Source of the DNA: Alphaproteobacteria bacterium
GTDB lineage: Bacteria > Pseudomonadota > Alphaproteobacteria > Reyranellales > Reyranellaceae
DNA: 46,859 nucleotides
Assembly (NCBI GenBank): GCA_010032545.1
Contig: RGPT01000005.1
Location: 1-46,859 of the forward strand
Direction: 5' to 3'
This document shows, in pieces, positions 14,511 to 23,347 of this stretch. The notes beneath the pieces were generated by a model. That model did no database searches and was not told where the DNA came from. It saw nothing but the letters and a program-made list of their open reading frames with translations. The first letter of the stretch is position 1; the number at the start of each line of letters is the position of its first letter. A program made the translations under genes and the position numbers.

Positions 14511-15689
14511 TCACAGCGGCACGGCGTCGCCGTCGATCAGCGCATGGCTGCAGTTGAGGCGCTTGGCTTCGGTCCGTGCCTCGGCGGCGGCGGCGACGGC
14601 GCGCACGACGGCATAGCCCTTGGCCTGCCACGCCGCCGCCTCGCGCCAGGCAATCCCCAGCGGCATATAGAGTCGTGGCTGTTGAGGCGTGGCTTCCGAC
14701 GCGGCCAGCACCGCATCCATGTAGACGGTGAACCCGGTCGCCGGCTCGCTCGCACCATCGTCGGGGTAACCCGCCGAATAGCGCCCGCCCCGCGCCAGCT
14801 CCTGGCGGCCTTTGAGTGCGAAGACCGAGAACGACACGCCGGTCTGGTATTCGAGGCCGCGGTACTCGACCGGATCGACGGTGAGCGGCAGGTCGGGGTC
14901 GGCGGCCCGAACCAGCTTCACCACCTCGGCCAGTCGTGCCGCTTCCGCGGCGCCGGCGGCCGGCAGCTTCAGCCCGATGAGCCTGGCGATGCCGCTTTCC
15001 GCCGGTCCTGCGGCGCGCAGGAGGCCGACGAACAGGTCGGCCGCCTTCTTGTCGCCCCCCATTTTGTCACCAAGCGCCTTGGCAACCGCCGCCTCGTCCT
15101 TGCGGTCCAGTGCGCGGCGCAGGCGGCGAAGTGCCTCGGCCGGCAGCTTGAGGCCGGCGGCGACGGTGGCGACCAGGGTCGGCAGGTTGAGATCGACCGT
15201 GAGGTCCGCCACGCCGATCGCGCGCAGGGCATCGACCGCGAGAAGGACGGCCTCGGCGTCGGCCTCGGCCGAATCGACGCCGATCAACTCGGTGCCGACC
15301 TGGGCGAACTGGCGCTCGGGCTTGAGCGCGCTGCCGCGCACGCGGATGACGTTGCCGCCGTAGGACAGTCGCAACGGCCTGGGCTCGTGCCTCAGCCGGG
15401 TGACGGCGATACGCGCCACCTGCACGGTCATGTCCGGCCGCACGCCCATCATGCGCTGCGAGACCGGGTCCATGAGCCTGAAAGTCTGCGGGCCGAGCGC
15501 GGCGCCCGGGCCACCCAACAGCGATTCCTCGAATTCGACGAGGGGCGGTTTCACGCGTTCGTAGCCGAAGGCCGCGAAGCGCTCGATGGCGAGGTCGATG
15601 GCGCGGGCCTCGCGCGCCGCGTCTGGCGGCAGCAGGTCGGCGAGGCCGGCCGGCAGCAGGCCGCGATGGTCGTTGTCGTTGGAACTCAT
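14511..15689 (-). CDS. hisZ: ATP phosphoribosyltransferase regulatory subunit HisZ
   Basis: This 392-residue protein is a HisRS-like paralogue that activates short-form HisG in the first step of histidine synthesis. The opening GLLPAGLADLLPPDAARE and FAAFGYERVKPPLVEFEESL (class II synthetase motif 1 region) are typical, as is MGVRPDMTVQVARIAV. It lacks the anticodon-binding domain of HisS, and the length fits HisZ. The ATG at 15689 directly precedes the conserved N-terminus. hisG is not adjacent in the window; purA lies downstream, an arrangement seen in other alphaproteobacteria. Confidence 0.9.
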   Translation of the reverse strand: MSSNDNDHRGLLPAGLADLLPPDAAREARAIDLAIERFAAFGYERVKPPLVEFEESLLGGPGAALGPQTFRLMDPVSQRMMGVRPDMTVQVARIAVTRLRHEPRPLRLSYGGNVIRVRGSALKPERQFAQVGTELIGVDSAEADAEAVLLAVDALRAIGVADLTVDLNLPTLVATVAAGLKLPAEALRRLRRALDRKDEAAVAKALGDKMGGDKKAADLFVGLLRAAGPAESGIARLIGLKLPAAGAAEAARLAEVVKLVRAADPDLPLTVDPVEYRGLEYQTGVSFSVFALKGRQELARGGRYSAGYPDDGASEPATGFTVYMDAVLAASEATPQQPRLYMPLGIAWREAAAWQAKGYAVVRAVAAAAEARTEAKRLNCSHALIDGDAVPL

Positions 15690-15785
15690 GATGTCGCTTG
15701 ATAGCCCATCGCGCGCCCGAAGGGGAGGACGAGAAAGGGGAGGGAACGCTTGTTTCCGGCTGCCGATGGGCTATTGGTCGCGGTC

Positions 15786-16745
15786 ATGACCGACCCTTCC
15801 CGCCCGGCGCTTTCCGTGGTGGCGCCTTGCTACAACGAGCAGGACGTCCTGCACGAGTTCCTGCGCAGGGTCGGCGCCGTGCTCGACGCCATCGGCGGCA
15901 CCAGCGAGATCGTTCTGGTCGACGATGGCTCGCGGGACCGCACCTGGGAGATCATGGCCGCTGCGGCGACGGCGGACCCCAGGGTCGTGGCCGTCCGGCT
16001 GATGCGCAACCACGGCCACCAGCTCGCGCTGACCGCCGGACTTTCGATCTGTCGCGGTGAGCGCATCCTGATCATCGACGCCGACCTGCAGGATCCGCCG
16101 GAGCTGCTGCCTGACATGATGGCGCTGATGGACGGATCGGACGGCAAGGGTGGAGCCGACGTGGTCTACGGCCAGCGCCGCCAACGTCACGGAGAAAGCC
16201 TGTTCAAGCGCGCGACCGCTGCCGCCTTCTATCGTCTGATCGACCGGGTGACCGACGTCGATATTCCCGCCGACGCCGGGGATTTCCGTCTTGTGACCCG
16301 TCGGGTGCTCGATCTGCTGCTGGCCATGCCCGAACGCCACCGCTTCATCCGCGGCATGGTGGCGTGGATCGGCGGCCACCAGGTGCCGTTGCTCTACGAT
16401 CGCCACGCCCGTGCCGCCGGCGAGAGCAAATATCCGCTCAAGAAGATGATCCGCTTTGCAGCCGACGCCATCACCGCCTTCTCCGTCGTGCCGCTGATGG
16501 CCTCGATGACGATCGGCTGGATCATGGCGTTGGTCGGTTTCGGCTTCTTCGTCTATTCGATGATCGGCTGGTTGATGAACGCCAATCTGCCGGGCTGGAC
16601 ATCGATCATGGCGGCGATGGGACTGCTCGGTGGCATGCAGTTCCTGATGCTGGGCATCATCGGCGCCTATCTCGGCCGGCTCTACGACCAGAGCAAGGGC
16701 CGGCCGCTGTTCATGATCCGCGACATCGTCGGCGGGCCGAAGTGA
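15786..16745 (+). CDS. Family 2 glycosyltransferase with two C-terminal membrane helices (GtrB/DPM1-like)
   Basis: This protein of about 319 residues has a GT-A domain starting LSVVAPCYNEQ, with VLVDDGSRDRTWE and the metal-binding DADLQDPPELL near residue 99. A middle stretch follows (DAGDFRLVTRRVLDLL). Two transmembrane segments near residues 240-295 are characteristic of polyprenyl-phosphate glucosyl/mannosyl transferases. It likely loads a sugar onto undecaprenyl phosphate at the inner membrane. The start is ambiguous: ATG 15786 matches homologues but lacks a ribosome site, whereas TTG 15750 has GGGAGGGA well placed. It overlaps the next gene by four bases. Confidence 0.88.
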   Translation: MTDPSRPALSVVAPCYNEQDVLHEFLRRVGAVLDAIGGTSEIVLVDDGSRDRTWEIMAAAATADPRVVAVRLMRNHGHQLALTAGLSICRGERILIIDADLQDPPELLPDMMALMDGSDGKGGADVVYGQRRQRHGESLFKRATAAAFYRLIDRVTDVDIPADAGDFRLVTRRVLDLLLAMPERHRFIRGMVAWIGGHQVPLLYDRHARAAGESKYPLKKMIRFAADAITAFSVVPLMASMTIGWIMALVGFGFFVYSMIGWLMNANLPGWTSIMAAMGLLGGMQFLMLGIIGAYLGRLYDQSKGRPLFMIRDIVGGPK

Positions 16746-17485
16746 CCGCGACGGATCCCGTTTCGTGGTCCGGCGAACCGGCGGAGTTCGACGACTACGC
16801 CGCCGAGTACAAAGGCGGCCTCGACAATCCGGTCAAGCGCCTGCTGGGCAACTCGCCCGACCAGTTCATCGCCGTCAAGGCGCGCTGGCTGATGCGCCAC
16901 GAGCCGATGCTCGAGACCGGCGGGCTCGCCGTCCTCGACTATGGCTGCGGGGTCGGCAGCCTGATGCGGGTGCTGGCGGAGACCGGCGCGCGGGCCGAGT
17001 TCACCGGCTGCGATATCTCCACCGGCATGCTGCGCGAGGTGGAGAAGCGCTGGCCGGCCGAGCTGGGCAAGGCGCCGGCGCTCGCGCCGCAGCAAGGTGC
17101 GCAGACGCCGTTCGCGGACGGCCGCTTCGATGTCGTCACCGTGAGCGCGGTGCTGCATCACGTGCCGGTCGCCGAGCGGTCGGCGGTCTACGCCGAGCTG
17201 GGTCGCGTGCTGAAGCCCGGTGGGCGGCTCTATGTCTTCGAGCACAATCGGCGAAATCCGCTGGTACGCCATGTCATTGCCCGCACGCCGATCGACAGGA
17301 ACGCGATCCTGCTCGACGCGGCGGAGGTGCGGCACGCTCTGCTCGACACCGCGCGCTATGACCTCGACACCGACTATCTGATGTTCATGCCGCCCCGTCT
17401 GGCGTTCTTGCGGCCGGTCGACCGGATGCTGGCCTGGATGCCTCTTGGCGCGCAGTATGTCGTGGCGGCCCGCAAACCGGTTTGA
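16742..17485 (+). CDS. Class I SAM-dependent methyltransferase (UbiE/SAM type)
   Basis: This 247-residue methyltransferase begins with GTG overlapping the glycosyltransferase stop codon (GTGA), so the two are translationally coupled. The SAM site is VLDYGCGVGSLMRVLAE near residue 65, with FTGCDISTGMLREVE, DVVTVSAVLHHVPV and LGRVLKPGGRLYVFEHN in the usual order. The following NRRNPLVRHV segment is common in methyltransferases encoded next to GtrB-like transferases. It may modify a lipid-linked sugar or related intermediate. The substrate is not identifiable. Confidence 0.85.
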   Translation: MTATDPVSWSGEPAEFDDYAAEYKGGLDNPVKRLLGNSPDQFIAVKARWLMRHEPMLETGGLAVLDYGCGVGSLMRVLAETGARAEFTGCDISTGMLREVEKRWPAELGKAPALAPQQGAQTPFADGRFDVVTVSAVLHHVPVAERSAVYAELGRVLKPGGRLYVFEHNRRNPLVRHVIARTPIDRNAILLDAAEVRHALLDTARYDLDTDYLMFMPPRLAFLRPVDRMLAWMPLGAQYVVAARKPV

Positions 17486-17497
17486 CAGGGGGAGGCG

Positions 17498-17764
17498 ATG
17501 GATCAGGCGACGTTCGAAGCGGAATTGAAGCGCGACGGCTACGAGGTGATTGTCAACACCACCCCGGGCGCAAAGGTCAATCCGGAGCACAGCCATCCCT
17601 TCGACGTGCGCGCGATGGTCGTGCAGGGCGCGATGACGCTCACCCGCGACGGCCATGCCCGGACGTACAATGCCGGCGAGACTTTCTCGATGCCCAAGGG
17701 CTGCCTGCATTTCGAGAGCTACGGCCCCGAGGGCGCGGTGGTTATGCTGGGTCGCAAGCACTGA
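17498..17764 (+). CDS. Small cupin-domain protein
   Basis: This 88-residue single cupin barrel has the first metal motif HSHPFDVRAMVVQGAMTL, with His pairs and the usual G spacing. The second motif is reduced (GETFSMPKGCLHFESYG), with one His. Such proteins bind metal and a small ligand or act as sugar-processing or sensing domains. An SD (GGGGGAGG) lies just upstream of ATG 17498. It is 12 bases after the methyltransferase stop, in the same apparent operon. Confidence 0.8.
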   Translation: MDQATFEAELKRDGYEVIVNTTPGAKVNPEHSHPFDVRAMVVQGAMTLTRDGHARTYNAGETFSMPKGCLHFESYGPEGAVVMLGRKH

Positions 17765-17792
17765 AAATTTGAGCTGGACGATTGGAAGCACA

Positions 17793-19195
17793 GTGAAGAG
17801 TCTGGACCTCCGCGGGCAACTTGCGCTCGTGTTCGTCGTGTCGCTCGCGGTTCTGTGCGGCCAGATCGTCTGGCTGGAGAACGTTCACATCCTGACGACC
17901 AACGGGATGTACAAGAGCCTGCAGGGGGAGCCGTGGATTCTGGATCCGGCGCGCGCCACCCTCGACCCGTCGAACTATCTCTATTTTCCGATGTACGGCG
18001 TCCTGTGCCGGTTGCTCGATGCGGTGGGATTCCTGCCCGGCGCTGCCTGGAAGCAGTTCGCCTATCTCAATGCGTTTTGGGCCAGCCTCTGCGTCACTTT
18101 CGTTTATGCCTTCATCCATCGCCTGACCGCGAGTGCGGGTGCGGCGGCGCTTGCTGCCGGCTTTCACCTCGGCTGCGGCTATTTCCTGCTTCTTGCGACG
18201 ATCAACGAAGACATCATGTCCGGCTACACGGTCGTGTTCGCGGCCATGGCGCTCGCCGGCCTGTGGTTCGACCGGCCGACGTACCGGCGCGTCGTTATCG
18301 TCAGTGTCGTCTTCAGCGTGGGCTGGCTGCTCGAATGGCGTCTTATGTTCCCGACCTTGCCCGCATTTGTGCTGGCGCTGGCGCTGTCGGAGGGAACCCT
18401 GCAGCGGCGGCTGGTCCTGATCGGAACACTGTTTGCCTCGATCGTGGCAGTGGCTGGCCTCGCTGCCCTGGTGACGATCGGACACCCGGGATCCGTCGGG
18501 CCGGAGGGCCTCCTGTGGACCGGCAAGGGAGTCGAGACGGGCTGGGCCGGATTGAACTGGGACAAGGCCTGGATGATGCTCGGCGGCATCGGCAGCTATC
18601 TCCTGATTTTCGGCCCGCTCATCGACCTGCCTGCCATTCGGGTGGCGGCTGTTCCGCTGGTGGTTTCGGTGCTGATCCAGGCAGCTCTCTTGGCGGCCAC
18701 GCTCGTTGCCTTGTGGCCGAGGCGCGGCGACCGGCGTCTGCGTGCCGTCGCCATTTACCGCCCGAGTCGACGGTCTTTCTATACTGGGGCTTCGAATCCA
18801 TCACGACATGGCAATTCGCGCTGTGGAGCCACACCTGGGATTCCGACGTCTGGGGCACCGACCGGGCTCCGGCGCTGGCGCCGGCACCGTCGGCTCATCC
18901 GAAATTCAAGTGGATCGCGATCACGGCCGGCGGCGTCCGTCATCCCGGCTGGACAGCCGAGGAGCATGCCGCTGCACTGAAGCGCGACATCGACCGGGCA
19001 CTCGACCTCGGATACGAGGTGGTGGCGTCCAACTTCTGGGATTGGGACGTCACCGAACTGGCGAGTCAGCTCAGCAGTCTCTCGGCGGCGAACCGCGCAC
19101 CGGCCATCTACAAGATGCTGCACGAAAACTACCAGGCGTCGCCGGTCTTCTATGCGCGGGGTGTAGCCATCTACTTCGAGCTGCAGCGCCGCTGA
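17793..19195 (+). pseudogene. Polytopic membrane protein (glycosyltransferase 39-like), broken by a frame change
   Basis: From GTG 17793 the frame encodes a membrane protein with about eight or nine hydrophobic helices, starting SLDLRGQLALVFVVSLAVLC. A loop (ILDPARATLDPSNYLYFPMY) resembles large periplasmic loops of lipid-linked sugar transferases. Near 18750-18765 the frame changes. The continuation in another frame (STVFLYWGFESITTWQFALW onward) gives a soluble C-terminal tail of about 145 residues ending at 19195. A typical family member would have more helices in between, so some sequence is probably lost as well. The GT39 assignment rests on topology only. It follows the cupin gene, likely in one operon. 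Confidence 0.65.
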
Positions 19196-19198
19196 GGC

Positions 19199-20425
19199 CT
19201 ATCCGCCTCGCCGGCATCGGCCCGGCGCGGCGCGGGCAGGGGGGCTGGAACCGAGTGCCGTCAGTGTCGGCCCCAGCAGCGCGTTCGCCAGGACCTGCTG
19301 GCCGGCATAGTTGGGGTGCACCGAATCCGCGTAGTGCTGCAGCTTTTCGCCCTTGTCGAAGACGCGGGTGAGGTCGATGAACTTGGCGCGATGGGCGCTG
19401 GCCGCGACCTTGTCGAGCAGCCGCCGGTAGAGCTGCACCATCCGTTCCTGAGACAGGATGTCGTCGCTCTGCACGCCGAGATGTGCGGCGGTGACGGAAC
19501 GGGCGGGCTGGATGCCGACGAGACAGACCTGCCCACGCCCTTCGCAGGCACCCAGTACCTCGTTCATGTTCTCGACGTAGATGTCGGTGATCGCCTCGGC
19601 CTGTCTGGCGAACACGGCGTCGTCCTCGTTGAGCAGGCGGCGGTAGCGGGCGACATGTTCGTTGAATTCATTCTGGAGAATTGTGTGTGCGATCGCACTG
19701 TGGCGGGCCAACCACCACATGAAGCCGTCGTTGAAGAGCTGGCTCAGCCGCAGGCCGAGCTGAAAGGGATCGCCCGGGCGCACGGCGGAGTTGGCCGGGA
19801 TGGTGACGTCGTTGTAGCCGTTGACGATCAGCACCAGGCTGGCGCGTCGCGGCGCCACGGCAAGATGATAGGCGAGCCGCTCCTGCAACGATACGAAGCC
19901 ACCCATAGCGCCGTTGAAGACGTAGATGTCGCGGCGGCGGAGCCTGTCGCGGAGCAGATTCTCGAGCCTGGCGTGCCAGGTGTCGCGCGATTCGTCGGCC
20001 GAGAAACCCTGGGCAACCGAGCCGCCAAGGACATGGACCAGCACGGCGTCGGGCTCGGCACAGGTGATGCGATCGACGTCGGTGGCATTGTAGCGCGCAT
20101 GCCGGTGCGCATAGAGGAAATCGGTCAACGTGGTCGAGGAATCGGGTGGTGCAGTCGTGGCGTCGTAGTAGAGGCCGAACGGGCCTTCGCGGTAGCCCAG
20201 TGCCACGGGTCCGCCCGGCACGTACGGCAGTTTCTCGTTCGGCATGAGGTAGTGATAGTCGCCGGACACGAAGACCGGCTGGTATGGGCGTCGGTATTGC
20301 AACGTGTCGAGGCCGAAGAAGGCGCGCGCCGCAAACTCCGCCGCGCATGCCGACACCAGCAGAACGGCAGCTGTCGCGACAATTGACCGGGCCCAGTTGC
20401 GGGCCGGCTTTTTTTGTCCACCCAT
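19199..20425 (-). CDS. SGNH-fold hydrolase/O-acyl-modification-like membrane-anchored protein
   Basis: This 408-residue protein has an N-terminal membrane anchor (ARSIVATAAVLLVSACAAEF). The SGNH hydrolase pattern follows: block I VLGGSVAQGFSADESRDTW (nucleophile Ser), block III VNGYNDV, and block V YADSVHPNYAGQQVLAN with the Asp/His pair. Such proteins deacylate or modify surface polysaccharides from the periplasmic side. It converges on the glycosyltransferase operon with only 3 bases between stop codons, consistent with a shared envelope role. A second SGNH protein of related layout is at 39775-41277. Confidence 0.75.
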   Translation of the reverse strand: MGGQKKPARNWARSIVATAAVLLVSACAAEFAARAFFGLDTLQYRRPYQPVFVSGDYHYLMPNEKLPYVPGGPVALGYREGPFGLYYDATTAPPDSSTTLTDFLYAHRHARYNATDVDRITCAEPDAVLVHVLGGSVAQGFSADESRDTWHARLENLLRDRLRRRDIYVFNGAMGGFVSLQERLAYHLAVAPRRASLVLIVNGYNDVTIPANSAVRPGDPFQLGLRLSQLFNDGFMWWLARHSAIAHTILQNEFNEHVARYRRLLNEDDAVFARQAEAITDIYVENMNEVLGACEGRGQVCLVGIQPARSVTAAHLGVQSDDILSQERMVQLYRRLLDKVAASAHRAKFIDLTRVFDKGEKLQHYADSVHPNYAGQQVLANALLGPTLTALGSSPPARAAPGRCRRGG

Positions 20426-20470
20426 GGTTCTTTTTCACATGTTTTGCTGGTCTGCGACAATCATCCCGCA

Positions 20471-20499
20471 TTGACCGTGGCGTTGGCCGTCCTTATACG
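20471..20499 (+). promoter_or_regulatory. Candidate promoter of the serC-serA operon
   Basis: TTGACC (20471-20476) and TATACG (20494-20499) are 17 bases apart. The predicted start near 20506 would make the serC RNA element the very 5' end of the transcript. Confidence 0.5.
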
Positions 20500-20509
20500 G
20501 GCCGCGGGC

Positions 20510-20546
20510 CACGCTCCCCCACCGGAGTGCAGCTCTTCTGTAAGGG
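20510..20546 (+). ncRNA. serC-type leader RNA (two small hairpins before serC)
   Basis: Hairpin 1 pairs CAC/TCC (20510-20517, two-base bulge) with GGAGTG (20524-20529). Hairpin 2 pairs CTCTT (20533-20537) with AAGGG (20542-20546), holding part of the ribosome site AAGGGAGAGG. Position, size and sequestered SD match my memory of the alphaproteobacterial serC RNA motif. I could not run a covariance search. Its function, if real, is translational control of serC. Confidence 0.5.
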
Positions 20547-20554
20547 AGAGGTAA

Positions 20555-21724
20555 ATGATGAAGCCGAACATGCGTCCGGCACGTCCCGACTTTTCGTCCG
20601 GACCGTGCGCCAAGCGTCCCGGGTGGACGCCAGAAGCCCTGAATGATGCGGCAATAGGCCGTTCCCACCGTTCAAAGATCGGCAAGTCGAAGATCGTAGA
20701 GGCGGTCGATCGCACGCGCGCGCTGCTCGGTGTTCCTGCCGACCATCGCATCGCCATCGTGCCCGCGTCGGATACCGGCGCCGTGGAAATGGCGCTGTGG
20801 TCGCTGCTCGGCGCGCGTCCCGTCGACATGCTGACCTGGGAAAGTTTCGGTGAAGGCTGGGTCACCGATGTGGTGAAGCAACTCAAGCTGAAGGACGCGC
20901 GCGTCCTGAAGGCGCCGTATGGCCAGATCGCCGACCTCAAAGCCGTTGATTGGCAGCACGATGTCGTCTTCACCTGGAACGGCACGACCTCGGGCGTGAA
21001 GGTGCCGAATGGCGACTGGATCGCGGCCGACCGGGAGGGATTGGCGATCTGCGATGCCACCTCGGCCGTCTTTGCCATGGAGCTGCCGTGGCAGAAGCTC
21101 GATGTCGTCACCTGGTCGTGGCAGAAGGTGATGGGCGGCGAGGGCGCGCACGGCATGCTCGTGCTGAGCCCCCGCGCGATCGCCCGCCTCGAGAGCTACA
21201 CGCCGGCCTGGCCGATGCCCAAGATCTTTCGCCTGACCTCGGGGGGGAAGTTCTCGGAAGCCATCTTCAAGGGCGACACGATCAACACACCATCGATGCT
21301 CTGCGTCGAGGACGCCATCGACGGTCTGCGCTGGGGCGAGAGCGTCGGCGGTCTGAAAGGCCTGATGGCCCGTTCCGAAGCCAATCTCGGCGTGCTCGAG
21401 AAGTTCGTGGCCAGCCGCGCGTGGGCGGCCTTCCTGGCGAACGACAAGGCCGTTCGCTCGAACACGTCAGTGTGCCTCGTCATCAAGGCGCCGTGGTTCA
21501 CCGCCCTGCCGGCCGACCAGCAGGCCCGGGCCGCCAAGAAGATGGCCGATCTGCTCGAGGCGGAGAAGGCCGGCTACGACCTGGGCTCCTACCGCGACGC
21601 CCCGCCGGGCTTGCGCATCTGGTGTGGCGCCACTGTCGAGAAGGCCGATCTCGAGGCACTGCTGCCGTGGCTTGACTGGGCCTACGGCGAGATCGAGCGC
21701 GAATTCGGCAAAGCGGCGGCCTGA
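20555..21724 (+). CDS. serC: Phosphoserine aminotransferase
   Basis: This 389-residue PLP enzyme converts 3-phosphohydroxypyruvate to phosphoserine. It opens with [18 protein letters not shown], the typical alphaproteobacterial SerC N-terminus. The PLP lysine is K191 in [31 protein letters not shown] and [15 protein letters not shown] are further family segments. The ATG at 20555 follows the SD held in the leader hairpin. serA begins 11 bases after its stop, so the two form one operon for serine synthesis. Confidence 0.95.
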   Translation: MMKPNMRPARPDFSSGPCAKRPGWTPEALNDAAIGRSHRSKIGKSKIVEAVDRTRALLGVPADHRIAIVPASDTGAVEMALWSLLGARPVDMLTWESFGEGWVTDVVKQLKLKDARVLKAPYGQIADLKAVDWQHDVVFTWNGTTSGVKVPNGDWIAADREGLAICDATSAVFAMELPWQKLDVVTWSWQKVMGGEGAHGMLVLSPRAIARLESYTPAWPMPKIFRLTSGGKFSEAIFKGDTINTPSMLCVEDAIDGLRWGESVGGLKGLMARSEANLGVLEKFVASRAWAAFLANDKAVRSNTSVCLVIKAPWFTALPADQQARAAKKMADLLEAEKAGYDLGSYRDAPPGLRIWCGATVEKADLEALLPWLDWAYGEIEREFGKAAA

Positions 21725-21735
21725 GGAGACAGAAA

Positions 21736-23319
21736 ATGGCGAAACCCAAGGTGCTCATCTCCGATGAGCTGTCTCCCCGTGCTGTCGAGATTTTCGCGGA
21801 GCGCGGCTGCGACGTCGATTTCAAGCCCGGCCTGAAGCCCGCCGAGCTGCGTGCCATCGTCGGCAACTACGAGGGCCTGGCCATCCGGTCGGCGACCAAG
21901 GTCACGGCCGAGGTTCTGGCCGAGGCGAAGAAGCTCAGGGTCGTGGGGCGCGCTGGAATCGGCGTCGACAACGTCGACATCAAGGCCGCTACCGCGCATG
22001 GCGTTGTCGTCATGAACACGCCGTTCGGCAATGCCATCACCACCGCCGAGCATGCCATCGCCCTGATGTTTGCGGTGGCCCGGCAGGTGCCGGACGCCAA
22101 CACCAGCACCCAGGCCGGCAAGTGGGAGAAGAGCCGCTTCATGGGCACCGAGCTCAGCTTCAAGACGCTGGGTCTGATCGGTTGCGGCAACATCGGCGCG
22201 ATCGTGGCCGAACGGGCACTCGGCCTGAAAATGCGGGTGCTGGCCTACGATCCGTTCCTGAGCGACCAGCGCGCCGCCGAACTTGGCGTCGAGAAGGGCA
22301 CCCTCGACCAGGTGCTGGCGCGGGCCGATTTCATCACCATCCACACGCCGCTCACCGACCAGACCAGGAACATCCTGAGCCGCGCCAACCTGATGAAGAC
22401 CAAGAAGGGCGTGCGCGTCGTCAACTGCGCGCGCGGGGGCCTGGTCGACGAGCTGGCGGTGCGCGACCTGCTGGTTTCGGGCCACATCGCCGGCGCCGGG
22501 TTCGACGTCTTTGTCGAGGAACCGGCCAAGGACAACGTGCTGTTCGGCGCCCCCAACCTGGTCTGCACGCCGCATCTCGGCGCTTCCACGCTGGAGGCGC
22601 AGGAGAACGTGGCGCTGCAGGTGGCCGAGCAGATGGCCGACTACCTGCTGACCGGTGCGGTCACCAATTCGCTCAACATGCCCAACGTCTCGGCCGAGGA
22701 TGCGCCCAAGCTCGCGCCCTACCTCGATCTTGCCGAGAAGCTGGGCTCGTTCGCGGGCCAGCTCACCGACCGCGACATCAAGGCGGTGTCGATAGAGTAC
22801 GAGGGTGCCGTCGCCCAGCTCAACATCAAGCCGCTGACCCAGGTGGCGCTGATGGGCGTGCTGCGGCCGCAGCTCGATTCGGTGAATATGGTCAATGCAC
22901 CGGTGATCGCCCGCGAGCGCGGCATCGACGTGGCCGAAGTCAAGCACGAGCGCGACAGCGACTACACCGCACTGGTCAGGATTTCAGTAACCACGGACAA
23001 ATACACGCGCTCGGTATCGGGCACGCTGTTCGGCGGCTTGCGGCCGCGCATCGTCGAGATCAAGGGCATCGAGATCGAGGCCGAGTTCGCCCCGCACATG
23101 CTCTACATCACCAACGACGACAAGCCGGGCTTCATCGGCCGGCTGGGAACGCTGCTGGGTGAGAGCAAGGTCAACATCGCGACCTTCCATCTTGGCCGCG
23201 ACAAGCCCGGCGGTTCGGCCATTGCGCTGGTGCAGGTCGACCAGCCGATCTCGGCCGAGCTGATCGCCAGAATCGCCGCCGTCGAGGGCGTGGTGCAGGC
23301 GAAGGTTCTGGGATTCTGA
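21736..23319 (+). CDS. serA: D-3-phosphoglycerate dehydrogenase
   Basis: This 527-residue enzyme oxidises 3-phosphoglycerate with NAD in the first step of serine synthesis. The substrate domain (KPKVLISDELSPRAVEIF) is followed by the NAD domain with GLIGCGNIGAIVAERALG, the Asp of VLAYDPF, and VVNCARGGLVDE. The catalytic His is in CTPHLGASTLEAQ. An intervening ASB domain and a C-terminal ACT domain (MLYITNDDKPGFIGRLGTLL) follow. The long form with ACT may bind serine. The SD GAGGAGA lies just before the ATG. It shares an operon with serC. Confidence 0.96.
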   Translation: MAKPKVLISDELSPRAVEIFAERGCDVDFKPGLKPAELRAIVGNYEGLAIRSATKVTAEVLAEAKKLRVVGRAGIGVDNVDIKAATAHGVVVMNTPFGNAITTAEHAIALMFAVARQVPDANTSTQAGKWEKSRFMGTELSFKTLGLIGCGNIGAIVAERALGLKMRVLAYDPFLSDQRAAELGVEKGTLDQVLARADFITIHTPLTDQTRNILSRANLMKTKKGVRVVNCARGGLVDELAVRDLLVSGHIAGAGFDVFVEEPAKDNVLFGAPNLVCTPHLGASTLEAQENVALQVAEQMADYLLTGAVTNSLNMPNVSAEDAPKLAPYLDLAEKLGSFAGQLTDRDIKAVSIEYEGAVAQLNIKPLTQVALMGVLRPQLDSVNMVNAPVIARERGIDVAEVKHERDSDYTALVRISVTTDKYTRSVSGTLFGGLRPRIVEIKGIEIEAEFAPHMLYITNDDKPGFIGRLGTLLGESKVNIATFHLGRDKPGGSAIALVQVDQPISAELIARIAAVEGVVQAKVLGF

Positions 23320-23347
23320 GAGGTCGCGCCGGAAGCCGGCCGTCTGC

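Noticed and set aside
18780-18810. TTCGAATCC resembling a tRNA T-loop
   Set aside because: No acceptor or anticodon arms fit around it, and it lies in the coding tail of the membrane protein.
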